Source: Diplosphaera chodatii
Lineage: Eukaryota; Chlorophyta; Trebouxiophyceae; Prasiolales; Stichococcaceae
Assembly (NCBI GenBank): GCA_032358165.1
Contig: JAALGY010000030.1
Coordinates: forward strand, 1,550,001-1,614,000
DNA length: 64,000 nt
Reading direction: 5' to 3'
Shown: one piece after another, positions 46,174 through 58,569 of the stretch
How positions within the stretch are numbered: position 1 is the stretch's first letter
Layout of the letters: the number at the start of each line of letters is the position of its first letter
The notes under the pieces: generated by a model
The model's input: only the letters and a program-made list of their open reading frames with translations
Told to the model about the DNA's origin: nothing
Databases searched by the model: none
Position numbers and translations under genes: made by a program

Positions 46174-47526
46174 TGCTCAGGAGGCCTTGCACCGTGCGCT
46201 ATCTGCATGACATGCAGCAAATGTTGTGAACGAGCACTCACCGTGCACTTGACAGGGCCGTGTGGCCGTTCAGCATGTGGCATTGACATGCGACGATTGG
46301 CCTCCCACGCAGATCCCACCCGGCATGACTGCATCACTGGCTCCTGCAATCCAGATTAGGGGTCTGCTACACAGAACGCAAAGTACCTGTCCTGACAGCT
46401 GCACCCTTGGCGTGCGCCGTGTCTGTCTGTAACCTCATGCAGGATGGCATCAGCGGCGATGTGCAGAAGGCAACACCACGATCCAGCAATCGCAGCACGT
46501 GCAAAGGCAGCTACGTTTGCTGATATGTGCAGCCTGCCGCGGTCTTGCAACTTTGCACAACGCACCCGGCTCGCAAAGCTGGCTTGCAAGGGCAGTTGCC
46601 CATGTCATGCCACGTGCCAGCGCAGATTTCATTTTCTCATGTCGTGCTAACAACAGAACAATACCTTGGGATGATACTCACTGGATTACAGGTCAGCTTG
46701 ATCAACGTGAGTTCAGTGGACAGTACCGTAGTAGGTAGATTCTGCAACAGTGTGAGACACACTCAGCACAACCCGATGCCCTCAGAGCAGGCGGCATGAC
46801 GAAACTCATGTGTAAGAACAGGGTAGTCCTACACATGCCTTACAGCGGCACCCAAGTGCTCTATTGCACCCTCCATATTGCGACTCTTAGCAACTCAAAG
46901 CCGGTGTCCCAGAGTCGCTCCTCTCTCTGAACACTTCAAGCTGCCAAGTGCGAAGCACAATGGTACAGTCGTCAATAGTGAAAAGGACCCCGCCATGGGT
47001 CACATGCGCCATCAATAGCACCCAGGTGTTTTCATTGCACCCTCCCCATCGCAAAGTCGGTCCTCAGCCTCGCTCCTCTGTGTATATGAATCAAGCCGCC
47101 GAGTGCGAAGCACAATGGTCCAAGTCCTCGACTCCAAGCAGCTCGCCATGCGCTGCGCCACACATGCTGCCAATGCACCAAATCTGCAGCAGTCGCTCCT
47201 ACAGCGACTGCTTCTGTACACAAAGGAGGCTTTTCCAACACTGTGGCTTCAATGCAATCGACCTGCTACTGCACACACACGGACCTTCTTCATCGTACAC
47301 CATGCCGATGATGCTGACATGTCCTATACTAGAGCGGTGGTGTTGCCGCCAAAACCCCCCGTCAAGTCTGCAATGTATCTCTCAGTCATCTCTATACATG
47401 TTAACGTAGCATATCGAATCTCCAACCACAGAGGCACCACCTGAGCTGCCTCTCCTCCCACATCACCTTAGTTCTGTCGGCGTGCCGACTGCTGCTGCAG
47501 TGCGGCTTGGCTGCACCTTTTGCGCC
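46174..47526. other. Intergenic region, upstream of mTERF copy 2
   Basis: About 1.35 kb with no supported gene. It should carry the promoter of mTERF copy 2 and the 3' UTR of PAO-like gene B. A Cys-rich frame of 68 codons at 46444 has no support. A two-copy imperfect repeat lies at 46849-47123. Confidence 0.5.
46849..47123 (+). repeat. Imperfect two-copy tandem repeat
   Basis: Unit 1 (about 46849-46968) and unit 2 (about 47029-47123) share CACCCAAGTG/CACCCAGGTG, TTGCACCCTCC, TCGCTCCTCT and GTGCGAAGCACAATGGT in the same order. Offsets of 180 and then 155 bp show that unit 2 has lost about 25 bp. The region is non-coding. Confidence 0.78.
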
Positions 47527-50500
47527 TCATTTCCCGCTGCTGCCAGCCGGCGGCAGTCCCGGTGCCGTGCCGCCGCGGCTCAGGTTCTGCGTCAACTTGG
47601 GAATCTTGGCGAGATCCTTCTCGTGGGCCGCGCGAGTGTACACGTACTTGAACTGCTTCGCCGCTGCATTGGCAGCTGCTGCTGCTGCTGCGCTGCCGGC
47701 GGTGGCGGCGGCGCCTGGCAGCAGCGCGCCTGTCAGCGAATTGCCTGCAGACATTGACAAACTCGGTATGGACAGGCTGCTGCCAAGGGACCTGTGTGAT
47801 GTACTGCTATCCAATCACTGCAGGGTTGCAGTGCAGTTGCTGCTTGCTAGGACCTGCCAGAACGCAGTGATGACACAGCCCCCACAGCCACCATGGCAGC
47901 GCAAGTCATCTCACCACCGCTGCGTGGGCTGAGACCTGACAGGCTCTGAGATCGTATCAGTGCACACCTGCCACGACATGAAACAGCAGTGCCATGACGC
48001 CCAGTGCCGCCGCAGCGCCAAAGGCAACTCGCAACCGGCTGAAAGTGCTGAACGCCGCCATGCTGTCAGGGCACAGCTGCAGCAGAAAGGGTCGAAGCCA
48101 TGGTGCTACCCGGAACACAAGGGTGAGGCAGCACAGGCAACCGCAGCGCCCCACGTACAGCACGACCATGTGGGCGTCCTCGCATGTACCAGAGATGGCC
48201 CACTATACACAAGTATTAATATTATTAGTATATATTATTAGTATTATGTTTGACTCACCTCGGTGTGGCATGCCCAGCGGTCCAGAACAACATGCCGCAC
48301 CGGCTGACCAATCATACCACCACCTGTGATGACGGCATTGCCTCGATGCTTGCCAGCTGTGGACGTGCCTGATGGTGCATGCTGGAGGGATGCAGGCAGC
48401 GCTCCAGACCATTAGTCACTGCACTGTCTCTTGGCACACGCTTGCCGCTTGGAGCAAGGCGCCTTTGTACCTGCTGAACGGGCGGCGAGCAGCAGCCTGG
48501 CTCGGTTTGGCATCCGGGGCACTGCAGCGTCAATCCAGCGGCCCAACTGCATGGTCAGACAGGGAATCCAAGGTCAGCGTCGGCCCCACACACGCACGAA
48601 GGTGTGTTGTGCAACCTTCCAATGCAGGCACCAGCGACCATGCAATGGGAGGCCTCAAGGCACCGAGTGTCAAGAGAACGACGTCTGGGTACCTGCATGC
48701 TTCAGCACAGCAGCAGTGGAGGCGCACCTGGATCAGAAGGCTATCGGACGGCGCCTTGTAGCAGAACATGGTCTTGCGCTTCTCGGGAAACTCCTGCCTC
48801 CCGGCGGCAGACTGCTGCTGAAGCGGCACAGGTGATGCGCCGCTGTCACCAGCAGTGCTGCTGCCACTGCTGTCTGCCCCGTGCTGTACCTCCACAAGCC
48901 CCTGCAGAATCCAGACGTTGCAGAGAATGGGGCACAAATCAAAGCTTGCTGTCGTTGCATGCAGCACTGCTGGTCGGTCAGCTGCACTGTCGACAGTGAC
49001 ATCTGCGCCTTTTCCCCTTGATGGACTGCCGAGGAGAACGATCTCAGTCCACATACCTGTGCCTCGGCCTCCAGCGTCACCGGCTGCTGACTGGCCAACA
49101 GGAAGGTGTCCTGGTCCTGTGGATATATTGCGACAGAACTTTGCAGCTATGGAGTGGCAACTTACGATCAAGTATGGCCTCAAACAGTGGAGTGGTGCCC
49201 ATACTGTGATGGATAAAGCAGAGCAGTGGCGGCAAAGTCGCACCAGGAAATTGTTCATGAAGATGGCGAAAGCCCATGTCGGGAGCCGGAACCAGGGCGC
49301 GATCGAGCGTGCATACCTGCAGCAATATCACGAAGAGGACTGTCTGTACAGTCCTGCTTGCCGGCGCAGTCGACCTTGTGCATGTTGCTTCACCAGCACA
49401 TGTCCACTCAGACCCTTCTGCCAGACACCCCATTTGTCCCGGTAATGAACCAAAACATTGCACACCGCAGCAGCAGGCGGCAGCGGCCGACGCCAGTGGG
49501 CACCGCGTAGAAGGCGGTGATGAAGGTGGTCTTGCCCTGCTTGTCGAACCTGCAAGCCCAGATCGGCAATCCTTGCCCCGCATGAACAGCAAGTGCTGCT
49601 GGGGGACAGCGCAGCCCATGCAATAGGACTGGGGCTGCTGCTGACAGGCTTTGCTGGACTGCCAGCAACTTGAGGCACACACCTGCCTTGAGCTGCTGCA
49701 ACACAGTCTTGCATACCAAGCAGCGGCAGCAAAGGGTGAAACGTGATGCTTGAGAGGCTGACCTGGACCAGCGCACGTGGGTGGGCGCCTCGAACTTGAT
49801 GGTTGCCCGCATGTCGGCGGCATCGGCCTCCTTTTCGGAAAACAGCGCCCGCTCCTGCGACTTGCCCTCCTCAGGCTTCCGCGTGAATTTCATCACGCCT
49901 GCCATCAAGCAGCCAGCATGTGTGACAGTGGTATCACTACCCTTTTGCACCACTGACCAGGAGCATTGACCAGGGTGCTTGGCACCCAACGCAGCTCAGT
50001 GTGCTGAGCTATGTTTCCAGGCACCAGTGGTGCAGCTAGTGCCCCGCCATAGGTCCGGGGCTGTCACACACCGGGGACGCTGCCGATGATGGTGGGCCGC
50101 CTGCGCTGTTGTCCGGTCTCCACCTTCATCCGCATGTCCGCATTGGCGGTGTATGAATCGAAGTACGTGGCCTAACCAGCATTACGAGAAACCGTTATCG
50201 ATGTCACACTAAGAATCCATGCACCATCTCACAAACAGCAGCTTTCCCCGGCGCAGCAGCAGGCCTGACCCTCGAAAGGAGGGGTACACAAGTCAACAGC
50301 ACGTCACATCAGCAGGATGGCACCTACCTGGTGTGCGAACAGCCCGTGGTCGGGGTCCATGAGGTTCTCCGCAATGAGCGTGTAGTCCACGTCGAAGTCA
50401 CGCACGAAGTCGTCGCTGGTCCACCCCTCCCCCTCCATCTCGGGCAGGACTGCATGCAGTGCACGCTGTCAGGCGAGAGGGTCTACCAGATGTTGCACAT

Positions 50501-52079
50501 GACGTGCCACTCAAAGAAAAGTCGTGAGTACGCACACATAGCAGCCCACCGCCTTGCTGACAAGCACGAATCGTTGGTAATGAGCCTGGCAGACGCTGTT
50601 TGGCAGGTACTGCTGCAATGTGGCCCAGCAGCACATGGCAGCGTCATCCTCACACACAGCTCACCTGGCAGGTCGGCTGCGCTGACGTTGGCATCAGAGC
50701 CGCCCGGCTGTGGCTTGAGCCATACAATGCCCTGGTGCTCTGTGCAGGGGAAGGCTGTGACACAGGTGCGCTTGCTGAACTTGGCACCTGCGACAACACA
50801 CGGCAACAGTCAGACGGTCAGCAACACCTGAGCCATGCATGCTACATGCGAGAAGAACATTGGCCTGGTAAGCGCCAACGGCAGGGATCGAGACAGCGCA
50901 GCAGGAATGCTGACGATGGCGAATGCCTGCCATGCCTACAACTCCACAGCGTTCCGCACATGGCACATTGGCTTGCTGTGCACCTGGCACAAGCTGCGGG
51001 ATATCGAGGCACTCGCCGCTGTCGCCGTCAAACTTCCAGCCATGGTACGCGCACTGGATGGCACCCTCGGGTGTCAGCAGCCCCTGGAGCGAACGAGTGC
51101 ATGCAGCTTGAGAGAACGGGTTTGCAGGGTTTGCACACCTTGAGAGACAGAACAACGCTGCCTCAAGCACCAGCTGCGAGTACTGTGGTGTCATGAAGAC
51201 CATCCCACGCTGCCGCCACCCGCTGGTGTTAAGCACAGGTGAGCCAACTTCTCACCTGGGACAGGGCTGCGGCGCGGTGGGGGCATCGGTCTGCCACTGC
51301 TGCAGGGCCGCCCTGCGCTGCCAGCCGCCGCACGACCGCGTAGTGCTCGTCGAACAGCGTGAACTGCGTCATCTTGCCTGCGCATGCATCCGCCACACAA
51401 TGTCTAGCTGCTGGTGCTGTAGTAGCCCACGCAGTGCCACATCAAGCTGGCTGTCAGCTGTCCGAGGCCCCATGCTATCACCATACAGCAAGTTCGGTAG
51501 GCTCGCCGAGCATAGTCCCATGAACATGGGCACATGTTTGACCACAGTCGACATTGCGTAGGGCATACAGTTAGCAGGCGTTCCCCAGGGCGTAGTACCT
51601 TCCGGCATGTCGCGTGCAAAGGCCACCGGGTACCACTGTTCCCTCCAGTTGAAGCCCGCATAGCCTGCCTCTGCTGCGCCGCTGTCAGCTGGAGCCTCCC
51701 GCAAGGTGCTGCTGCCATTGCTGGCTGACGCAGCCACTGCCTGTAACGCTGGCAGGCCGCGCCGTGATTGCCTCCGTCGCTGCTGCCTGTCCACGCATGC
51801 CTGTGCAAGGCTGCGCTGGATGCTATTGCAGTAGCTTGCAAGGCTGCGCGCGGGCAGGTCTCCATGCCAAAAAAGCTGTCTGGAAGCACGCTTGCTGCTG
51901 CTGCTGCTCCTGGTGGCGGTGGTGCTTCTGCTGTGCAGACTGCACTCTACGTGCGGCAATGTGCTAGACAGCGCTTGCATCCCTGAGCATGAGAGCATGA
52001 CAATGGTGAGCCATTTTGTGCATGCGCCAGCTGCCCCATCGACCACAGGTACTTCAGCTGGTCTGCTAAAGCTGAGCAT
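47527..52079 (-). CDS. Rieske-type PAO/TIC55/PTC52-like oxygenase, copy B
   Basis: Inverted paralogue of gene A, with the same exon order on the minus strand. A Ser/Arg/Ala-rich leader (start at 52079, 51998 or 51980; MQALSSTLPHVE at 51980 looks most like a transit peptide) precedes FNWREQWYPVAFARDMPEG. Then come the Rieske ligands DRCPH and CAYHGWKF (about 51290 and 51060), GAKFSKRTCVTAFPCTEHQG (50796), the iron site NLMDPDHGLFAH (about 50365), ADMRMKVETG (50130), TIKFEAPTHVRWSR (about 49800), TAFYAVPTGVGRCRLLLR (about 49510), LPTWAFAIFMNNFLVR (about 49250), DQDTFLLASQQP (49110), EKRKTMFCYKAPSDSLLIQ (about 48770), VLDRWACHTE (48260) and LCPDSMAAFSTFSRLR (48075). The last exon ends GLPPAGSSGK at 47527. 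Iron ligands are intact, so it is probably active. As in gene A, the C-terminal CxxC is CPDS. Confidence 0.87.
48211..48247. repeat. AT-rich ATT/TAT-type microsatellite
   Basis: A short run of imperfect ATT/AGT units stands out in otherwise GC-rich DNA. It lies in the intron of PAO-like gene B before the CPDS exon and has no apparent coding role. Confidence 0.75.
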
Positions 52080-53138
52080 TGATTGCCGGCTTGGATACAG
52101 ACGGCATGCACAGTATGAAGACGGACAAACAGCCAGAACAGCCTACCAGCACCGGCCTGATGCGGTAATGACTTCGAAACGATGAGTGTTTGGATGCCCT
52201 GTCACTATGTCTCGCCGACACGACACGGAAATCCGAAATGTCCTGTGTTTGATGCCGCTGTGACGCTGTCTTGTCAGGAGCCCACCACTTGCGTGTCGAT
52301 ACTTTAAACGTCTGCAGCACAGGTGCGCTATTTGCACACACACAATCGCAATGAGTGATGGCACTCGTCTTCAGTATCGTAACGCAGATTGCAAGTGGAC
52401 AGCAGAACACCCGTGCTGGATGGCCTCGTCGATTCCGCTCATAAAACAGGGGTGACGTGTCATGACGTCATGGAAAGGCACGTGCTGTGTCCTGCACGCC
52501 AGCTTTAGGGGTTGTTTACTACCCCTACCAGCTTCTTGAAACAACTACCCATATCGCCTGTTGTACACCTCATATATTTCTCCACCATATACTGGGTGTC
52601 CGTCCTTTGATGGAGCAATGATGAATGTACTGTCGCACACACGGTACAGCCGGTGCTTTGCACGCGCAGATTAGCGAATATCCACCCCTTCCTTGTGCTG
52701 GATCTACCGTGTGATAGTTCAGAAGCTCATGCTAAACCTTGCTTAAAGGTGTTTGGACTTTTAGGGTTTAGACAGGCAGACATGCAACCGTATAGACTGC
52801 AACAGTGCAGTGCAAGCAACATCAAAACATTTGTAGGCAGGTCAATTCATGACAAAGCAAAATTATACAATAGGCCTGGCTAGAACACATCAGGCTGATC
52901 AAGCACAGCAATTGGCGAGACACACTGATCAGCAGGGGGGCAAGTTCTTCGTCTTGACCGCATGGTTGCTGGCAAACTGTCCGGGAGTCATGCCAGAAGG
53001 ACCTAGACACTTGCTGTGACCACATGCAGGCCTCCAGTGCGCAAGGGGTTCCGCATGCAAAGCAGCGACCGGTGCTGCTGAACAGATGCTGCCGGCCGCT
53101 GTGTGACTGCGCGGCACACCCCTAGCGTGGGGCGGCTG
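52080..53138. other. Intergenic region upstream of PAO-like gene B
   Basis: About 1.06 kb between the start of gene B and the end of the kinase gene, both on the minus strand. It is less GC-rich than the rest. I find no supported gene. TTTTAGGGTTTAGA near 52760 resembles one and a half plant-type telomere units but is too short to mean anything by itself. Confidence 0.5.
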
Positions 53139-56100
53139 TCATTGCATGCTGCAGCAGCAGCTGGAGCGGCCATGGTCCATCTTGTCGACCTCATACATCA
53201 GCCCCTCCAGTCGCCTCACGATCTCCGCTGCGGTCGGCCGCCTGACAGCAGTGCAAAGAGTGTCGTCACCTTCACGATCAGGATCAATCCTCTGAACTGC
53301 CGAGGCTGAACTGCAGAGTGCTAGGAAACGACTGCAGGGTCAGCGCAACCAACCCTAAAGTAGCAAGGCGGGGAGCCCACCTGTCGGGGTCCTCGTTCCA
53401 GAGCACTCAACAATGAGGGCGCCCAGCTGTTAGGGGTTTTACAAGTTCTACTTTGAGAGCATTTTGTAAAAGGGGGGAAATTCACCTGTCGGGGTCCTCG
53501 TCCCAGCACTCCACGATGAGCGCGCCCAGCTGCGACGGGAACCACAGCGGGATGGGCCGCCGGTACCCGTGCGCCACCTGCAACAAGGTGTGACAAGCAT
53601 TGTCAGATGATCTACCTCGGCAGTGCCTAGCCCACCAGAGCCGGAGGCTACGGCGGAGGCCTGCAAGGCTGCCAGCTACATCCAGGGCCCTGTGACAGAG
53701 CTCTTCAAAGAAAGCAGCCCTTGCGAGCTGCCACCGCTCGCGTGTGCACACGCACAGCATGGCTGCACATGACCGTGCAGCAGGGCGGCGCATTTGACAG
53801 CCATCGCGCCGATGTTTTGTTGATGCAACCGCCGGCAGCAGGTTGGTGACGGCTCATTCTGGGGCCTAGACCCTGAATGGTACACTCTGAGCTAAAACCC
53901 TGGGGGGCGTACCTTCCAGGCGTACATCTCGCACTCCTCCATGTCGCCCACGGTCAGCAGCGCGGCGCCGGTGACGCTCTTGGCGAACACCTCCATCAGG
54001 ATCACGCCAAAGCTGAATATGTCCACCTGCGCACAGCTGACCGAGTGACCTCAGGGCTCACTTGGTAGAGGCCGTTGAGGCTGCATCGGTGTCCGGCTGC
54101 TGAGCTTAATGCTGTGACGCACTGCGCTCAGCAGAGTGGGGAGGCAGCGCCGTATGGGTCTGGGCCCCAAGGGAGTGCCCACAGGAGGAAGCAGCTGCTC
54201 CGCACCTTCTCGTTGTAGCTCTTGCTGTTCATGACCTCGGGCGCCATGTACATGAAGCTGCCTGTCTGCCCTGCAGCGACACAGCACGGCGAGTCATGAG
54301 CGGCCTGCTCAGCGCATGTGCTGATGTCGTGCCTGGTGTGCATGCAACGGCAGACGGCAACATGGGAACCAGGTCTGCATGCATCATGGAGGTTGCAGAC
54401 AGGCTGCAGCAACCCCCCATGGGCTTGCACAAGCACCACTGGAGCACCAGCACAGTGGGTGTGCCTCCTGCGCCTAAGTCTGCTTCCCATGCAGCCCTCT
54501 CGATATGTGCTTTGTGCGATATTCCTACCTGTCATGTCGTACTTAGCGGCTCCGCCGCCGGCCCGCGCCATGCCGAGCGTGTGGTGCAGCCGATTCCACA
54601 CGCGGCTGCCGCGCTCCCCCACCCCTCGCAGCAGCCTGCATGTGTGCATTTCGAGATTTGCAGAGCCCAGCAGCCAGAACCGCACTCTACCCGCTGACAG
54701 CTGGATTGCTTACCAATGCTTTGCTTACCAATGCTTTGCAGGGGGCACATGCAGTACAGCATAATCAGCCAAATGGCTGCCACTGCTACGCAGCTGTGCA
54801 TCTGCAATGCATACATCTGCCAGCTGTGATACAGGCCTCGGCGCTCACTGTTCAGATGCCTCCGCTGAGTCTTCCACAGTTTTCCGTTGTGCTCTGCCCA
54901 AGCGACCTCCCCCTTGTCCCCTGCAGCCGCAAATGGGTTTAGCACCTCAGGTCAACTGCTGGCAACTAAGACAACCCGCTTCGTGTAGCGGGACTGACTG
55001 CCCTGACATCGTGAACAGATCAGCTGCTGCTTGCCAAGCGAGCAACAGGCAGCCTGGGAGTTTTGCTACAGTCAGATGCCATCACACACAGTTCACCTGG
55101 CAGGCTTGTCAACAGGCTCTGCTGCGTCTGACTCTGCGACCGCCTCGACTGCAGCAGCTGCGGCCGAGTCCCTGCTCCGGCGACCAAGGCGGCTGGGTCT
55201 GTATGGCTGATGGCCTGGTGGCGGCCACGATCACATGTCATGTCGGCGGCACTGATGAGGGCACTCGCATCAGCTTTGTGCAATCCATGCACAGGATGAG
55301 GATATCCTGCGAGAATCGCAACACCCTCGGTTGCACGTAGCTCAAGAGTCGCACCCACCCTGTGCAACTTCCGAGGCCGAACGCTTCACCAGCGCCGGCG
55401 CTGCAGGACGGCTGGCGCTGCCAAAACCTGCAACAACACGGCAACCACACTTGCATCGGCCTTGGGCTGCACACGACCAACAGGGTGAAGGTATCTCATC
55501 CCCGCCCAGACGACAGCCAGCCTGGTGAGGTTGTGAGCATGTGGCAAGAACGGCGACCTGGAGTCGCAGCACCTGCTGATGCTGAGCGGGCGAGGGAGCG
55601 TGCGTTGCGGCTGAGCCGCGCCGAAGACGGGCCGGAGACACTGAGCAGGCTGTCCAGGCGGGTGGCGGGCTCCAGCCCGTGCACCGCCCGGTTCGCGGCC
55701 GCCTCGCTGACGGTGCTGCTGGCCAGCCGCTTGCTGCACAGAGGGCAAGGTGACGGGCATCAGAGCCCGGGTGACAGCTGCGTTTGAATTGTTCGAAAGC
55801 TGGTGCCACTATCTTCAGTGACTATTGTGCCAGACGCATGCCTGCTGTGACTGGAGGATTTGTTGACAATAGCAAGCACTTGCATGCACCATGCAAGGGA
55901 CCTCAATCCCCAGCATCTGATGGCAGACAAGGGTCAATGGGCATGCAGCATGTTGCCTTTGGTTTGTTGCAGACTCACATGCGCTGGACTGCCTCGCTGC
56001 GATCGTTTGCCTCCACAATCGCATGCAGCCCAAAGTCTGCCAGTCTAGCATTCAATATGCCGTCCCCATCGTCTGCAGGGGCGATACCCGGAGCATCATG

Positions 56101-58569
56101 TCCAAAGCTCGCGCACAGCCCAGTATGCGCATCTGCTTTGTGGCACATGTAGTGACTGTTGCCAGAGGCCTGGGCAGGCCATGTTGATATAGGCGACAGG
56201 GCAGAGCTCGTTGGACAGCGCCGTGCCGAAACACAGAGTATGCAAGTGCGCAGCATGGGCGGCACCCGTCAGCAGGCAGTTCTCAAGCTTCAGGTCGCGG
56301 TGGATGATGAGGGGCCGGTGGGCGTGCAGGTACGCGAGGCCCTGCGCCAGCTGCGTGGTCCAGCGCAGCGCGTCCCCAAAGCTGTAGACGGTCTGTGGTG
56401 GCAATGACACCACCTGGTTCCGGCAAAGTGTGTGAACCCAGCACATTGCGGACAGGACTATGTCAGGTTCTTGTCAGCTGCACTACCAGGAACTGCCACC
56501 CGTGGGGAACCATAGGTCGTTGTGGTGTGTGCGATCATGACGGCACTTGGGCTGCAGGTCACCGAGAGTGCACAGGTGTGCACTATACCTTGTGGAAGGC
56601 GACCATCTGCTCCAGCACCATCAGCTTCAGCGTCCCGCCGTTCATGAATTGCTGTACATAGCCAAGTTACATGTGAGAACTGAATTCAAGTGATGAAAAT
56701 TCCTGTCCTTGCCATAGTCAGCATGCACAGGGTGCCCAAAGCTGTGTGATGTAGGCGTGTTTGCATGCAGAGACATGACAGACCTGGACGATGAACATGG
56801 AGTCTGCTGACACTGCATCGGCGCCGGAGCCGCCGCGGTCTGTCCTGAAGCCCAGCCCCACGAACTTGACGATCGACCTGCAAGCCCTTTATTGAACGTC
56901 AGCCAACATGCAGTGCTTGCTTGATGCACGCGGCCTTCGCTGAGTCGACTGGTGCAGCATAACCTCTCTGCACTCCTCCATTACTGCATGTGATGGAGTT
57001 TGGACCTGGTGGCATGCCATGTTCTCTGAACAAACATCCCGTCCACGACTCACGGGTGGTTCAGGCGCTTCAGCAGCGCCCCCTCCCGCACGAAGTCGCT
57101 GAGGTCCTGGTCGCTGGAGATGAGGTCCGGCCTCAGCCGCTTGACAGCCACATTCATGTCCTCGCCGCTCGGCTGCCGGAGCACCGCCCACTCCACCTCC
57201 GCAAAAGCGCCAGCACCCAGGTTTGCCACCTGATGTGGCGGGCATGACTGCAATGTCACTATGTTGCGTTGATGGTAAAGTGCACAGGTCGTCAGCATGT
57301 CACACTGCTTCATACATCAGTCATCACTACGCAAGGATGCTGGAAGTGGCTTGGCGGACTGCAGCCAGTGCGACCAAGATGCACCTTGGTGAGGTTCTTG
57401 GCGTCAATAAAGGACTCGCCAGCGATCGCACGGTATTCTGTGAAGCTGCGCGACACCTTCGAGTGCAGCACCTGCTTCACCTGCGGCAGTATGACTGCAG
57501 GGAGTGGCGTTCCCATCACAATAACACCTGAGCGTCGGACTGACAAACAACAGTCAGGCACACATACCGATACAAATGGGAGGCAACAGAAACTCAGAGC
57601 TTGACCTCCTAGTACTGCTTCTGAAGGTACAAGAATATTCCAAGACTTGCCTGGGAGCCTGCAGCCCGGACCTCAGCAGCCGCCTTCTTGGCTTTCCTTT
57701 TTGCCACATCTCGCGTGCGCTGCCGGCCGGGCGCCAGCCGATCGCCGCCGCTGCACATCATGCAGCACTTCAGCTCGTTGCTGTGTTGGGCATCCAGTCA
57801 CGCACGTTTTCAGGCATTGGATGCTTCTCTGCCGTGAAGCACCTCGCAGTGCAGTGGAGGACCGCCATGCTAGACTCCGCACTGCCAGCCTGCAAATGCT
57901 GCAGTAAGTGGCAAGTGCAGCCTGCCGCTGTACAGACGGTGGACGGTGTCATCGTGGGTTACAGTGCTCACCTGCTGCTGCTGCCGCCAGGAAGCAAGTC
58001 CAGCTCGCTGATGTATGGACCGCCAGGCTGTGCAACGCCCGTGCTCCTGTTGCTGTTGTGCTGTACAGGGTCATAGCTTCCACCAGGAGTGCCGCCACCG
58101 CCGTGATAGCTGTTGTCAGTGCTGCCGTCGCTGTTGCTCCAGTCGACTGAGCTGCCAGCATCATCTGAGTCGCCTCGCGGCGTGTACCTACAGGGATGGC
58201 AAGCGTCCAGTGATTATCTCCCACAAGCCCTGCTTGCAGATTTGTCTTATGAGATCAGTGCCACCAGCTGTCCATTCTGGCCGTAGTGCAACTGCCGTGG
58301 CTGGGCTGGCTCCACAATATACAGATGCTCCAAGATGAAAGAATTAGGACAGAGCCCTACGTGGCAAAGTCGAGGGTGCTGTGGTGTGTAGACAGGATGT
58401 CCTTCCACACGTCCTCCATGCTGCCAGTGGTGTCCAGCAGCCGAGCTTGCTCGCCTGTCCCAGCTGCTGAGCGCAGAGCTGCTGTGTCCTGCTGCCGTAC
58501 ATTTCCAGCTGGCTGTGACGGTGGTGCGGCCGCTACCCCTGTGGCAGGGCCCACCTTTGCCGATGCCAT
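53139..58569 (-). CDS. Protein kinase, TKL/Raf-like, with expanded activation segment
   Basis: Start at ATG 58569 (MASAKVGPATGVAAAPP, later SMEDVWKDIL). A Gly/Ser-rich region (58190-57975) and a basic helix (RDVAKRKAKKAAAEVRAAG, about 57700-57651) follow. Then VKQVLHSKVSRSFTEYRA leads into the catalytic domain: P-loop LGAGAFAEVEWAVL and lysine in VAVKRLRPD (57230-57130), the alpha-C helix region with REGALLKRLNHP, hinge region FMNGGTLKLMVLEQM, catalytic loop IIHRDLKLENCLL (56300), ARLADFGLHAIVE (56045), GSFMYMAPEVMNSKSYNEKV (54270), DIFSFGVILMEVFAKS (54030), LGALIVECWDEDPDR (53500), and the end RRPTAAEIVRRLEGLMYEVD with the stop at 53139. All catalytic residues are present. Two exons place roughly 95 Ser/Arg/Gly-rich residues between DFG and APE. 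One intron has a GC donor (CAG/GCAAGT at 57650). The target is unknown. Confidence 0.83.
53380..53429 (-). pseudogene. Duplicated, frameshifted piece of a kinase exon
   Basis: A 50-bp copy of the 3' end of the kinase exon at 53485-53532 sits in the following intron. It keeps LGALIVEC, the sequence GAGGACCCCGACAG and a GTGGG donor. It is 2 bp longer, so WDEDPDR becomes SGTRTPT. If spliced in, it would shift the frame. Confidence 0.85.
54706..54735 (+). repeat. Perfect 15-bp tandem duplication
   Basis: TTGCTTACCAATGCT occurs twice without a gap, in a kinase-gene intron. It looks like simple slippage. Confidence 0.9.

Noticed and set aside
46444..46650. 68-codon Cys-rich plus-strand frame
   Set aside because: No signal peptide, no homologous motif, no splice support. 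It is probably a chance frame in the spacer.
52755..52775. Telomere-like TTTAGGG units (also near 40127 and 63530)
   Set aside because: Only one to one and a half units each, scattered in introns and spacers. Not a telomere or clear interstitial telomeric array.
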